Origin: Sclerotiophoma versabilis | Lineage: Eukaryota; Ascomycota; Dothideomycetes; Pleosporales; Didymellaceae | Length of the DNA stretch: 64,000 nt | Assembly: GCA_012274445.1 (NCBI GenBank) | Contig: JAAROD010000004.1 | Coordinates: 930,001 to 994,000, forward strand | Direction: 5' to 3' | In this document: positions 63,513-64,000 of the stretch, one piece after another | How the letters are laid out: every line of letters begins with the position of its first letter | How positions within the stretch are numbered: the first letter of the stretch is position 1 | Notes under the pieces: model-generated | Told to the model about the DNA's origin: nothing | Database searches by the model: none | What the model saw: the letters and a program-made list of their open reading frames with translations, nothing else | Made by a program: the position numbers and the translations under genes

Positions 63513-64000
63513 GATGGACGGCTAGGCAGATGGTGATGTCTGAGATTGAAACAGCTACGCAGCGCCGACGAGACTGGCACGGCGATAGACACAGCAGGCT
63601 TAGTGTTAGACTGCCTCCTGAACCGCTTTGGAGGCTCAATGGTCATGTCTAGCCTTACGGCATGGGTGTCTATGATGATATGTAACACTAGGGTGTCTTG
63701 GTGCTCACTGGTACCGAGGAGCCGGGTCGCATATCGATAGTCGATGGCTGCAGCATCTTGCAGGCACACGTCCACTTTCCCTCGCATTCCACGCTTAGAG
63801 ATCGCCAGCCTCATTCACCGCCCTTTGTTGCACTCGTGCGTGCTGGCCCAGATTGCGTGCAACTGATTGGCGTGTACAAGCTACGGTGTTGGGTTGGACA
63901 GCACGCTACAAACGCGCGCGCTGGAAACCGTTCGGCCCCACTGCACTCGTGCGTGGATGAAGACTGCCCAGCATCTGGGGAACCTGTGCCTCGTGCCACA
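63513..64000. other. Right-edge intergenic, 488 bp
   Basis: Upstream sequence of the EthD-like gene. Frames at 63546-63814 and 63811-63999 lack protein character. A gene may start beyond the edge. Confidence 0.4.

Noticed and set aside
1..64000. CRISPR arrays, bacterial operons or rRNA genes
   Set aside because: None seen; spliced eukaryotic genes fill the window.

Overview
ORGANISM. This is nuclear DNA of a filamentous ascomycete (Pezizomycotina). The genes are compact, with many 45-60 bp introns (GT...AG, CTAAC/CTGAC-type branch points). The content is fungal: a HET-domain gene, an F-box/repeat-poor accessory set, Pmp3 and fungal-type MFS transporters. The gene repertoire and protein style look most like Dothideomycetes/Pleosporales; that placement is inference, and no marker gene settles it. 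There is no sign of bacterial operons, CRISPR or tRNA genes. LEFT, HOUSEKEEPING (1-31 kb). The window opens inside the large CAF-1 subunit (minus strand). It shares a 448-bp divergent promoter with spo11, the eight-exon meiotic double-strand-break enzyme. Next come an unrecognised Ser/Thr-rich protein, an F-box protein, a newly modelled three-exon orphan (6508-7208), a small strongly promoted 82-aa protein, Pmp3, a cytochrome P450, an AIM6-like phosphodiesterase and VPS54 (GARP tether). A HET-domain pseudogene with six premature TGA codons follows. After it lie cysteinyl-tRNA synthetase and TRM61 (tRNA m1A58 methyltransferase), back to back on a 249-bp promoter, then a PhoD-like phosphatase with a 12-nt microexon and a methyltransferase. 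MIDDLE (31-42 kb). This part holds secreted hydrolases (a BNR_4-type putative polysaccharide-active enzyme and an M14 carboxypeptidase), a second F-box protein, a 3-kb gene-poor stretch with a short direct repeat and a possible gene relic, and an intact MFS transporter. RIGHT, ACCESSORY CATABOLIC-LOOKING CLUSTER (42-60 kb). It contains two distantly related FMN-dependent NtaA/SnaA/DszA-type monooxygenases, a Dal5-type anion transporter divergent from a Baeyer-Villiger-type flavin monooxygenase, an UNC93-like transporter, and a medium-chain reductase divergent from the second NtaA-type enzyme. It is flanked by a decayed sugar transporter, a decayed UNC93-like paralog and an alpha-acetolactate decarboxylase. 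Its arrangement (importer + oxygenases + reductase, in divergent pairs) suggests uptake and oxidative breakdown of a small anionic compound; the substrate cannot be read from sequence. This is the best candidate here for an undescribed system. RIGHT EDGE (60-64 kb). Here lie the exosome cofactor Mpp6 with a C-terminal CCHC knuckle, and a convergent pair of small NTF2-like and EthD-like proteins of the kind often found in secondary-metabolite loci. All multi-exon models were built by eye from splice sites and reading-frame continuity; every coding length given is divisible by three.
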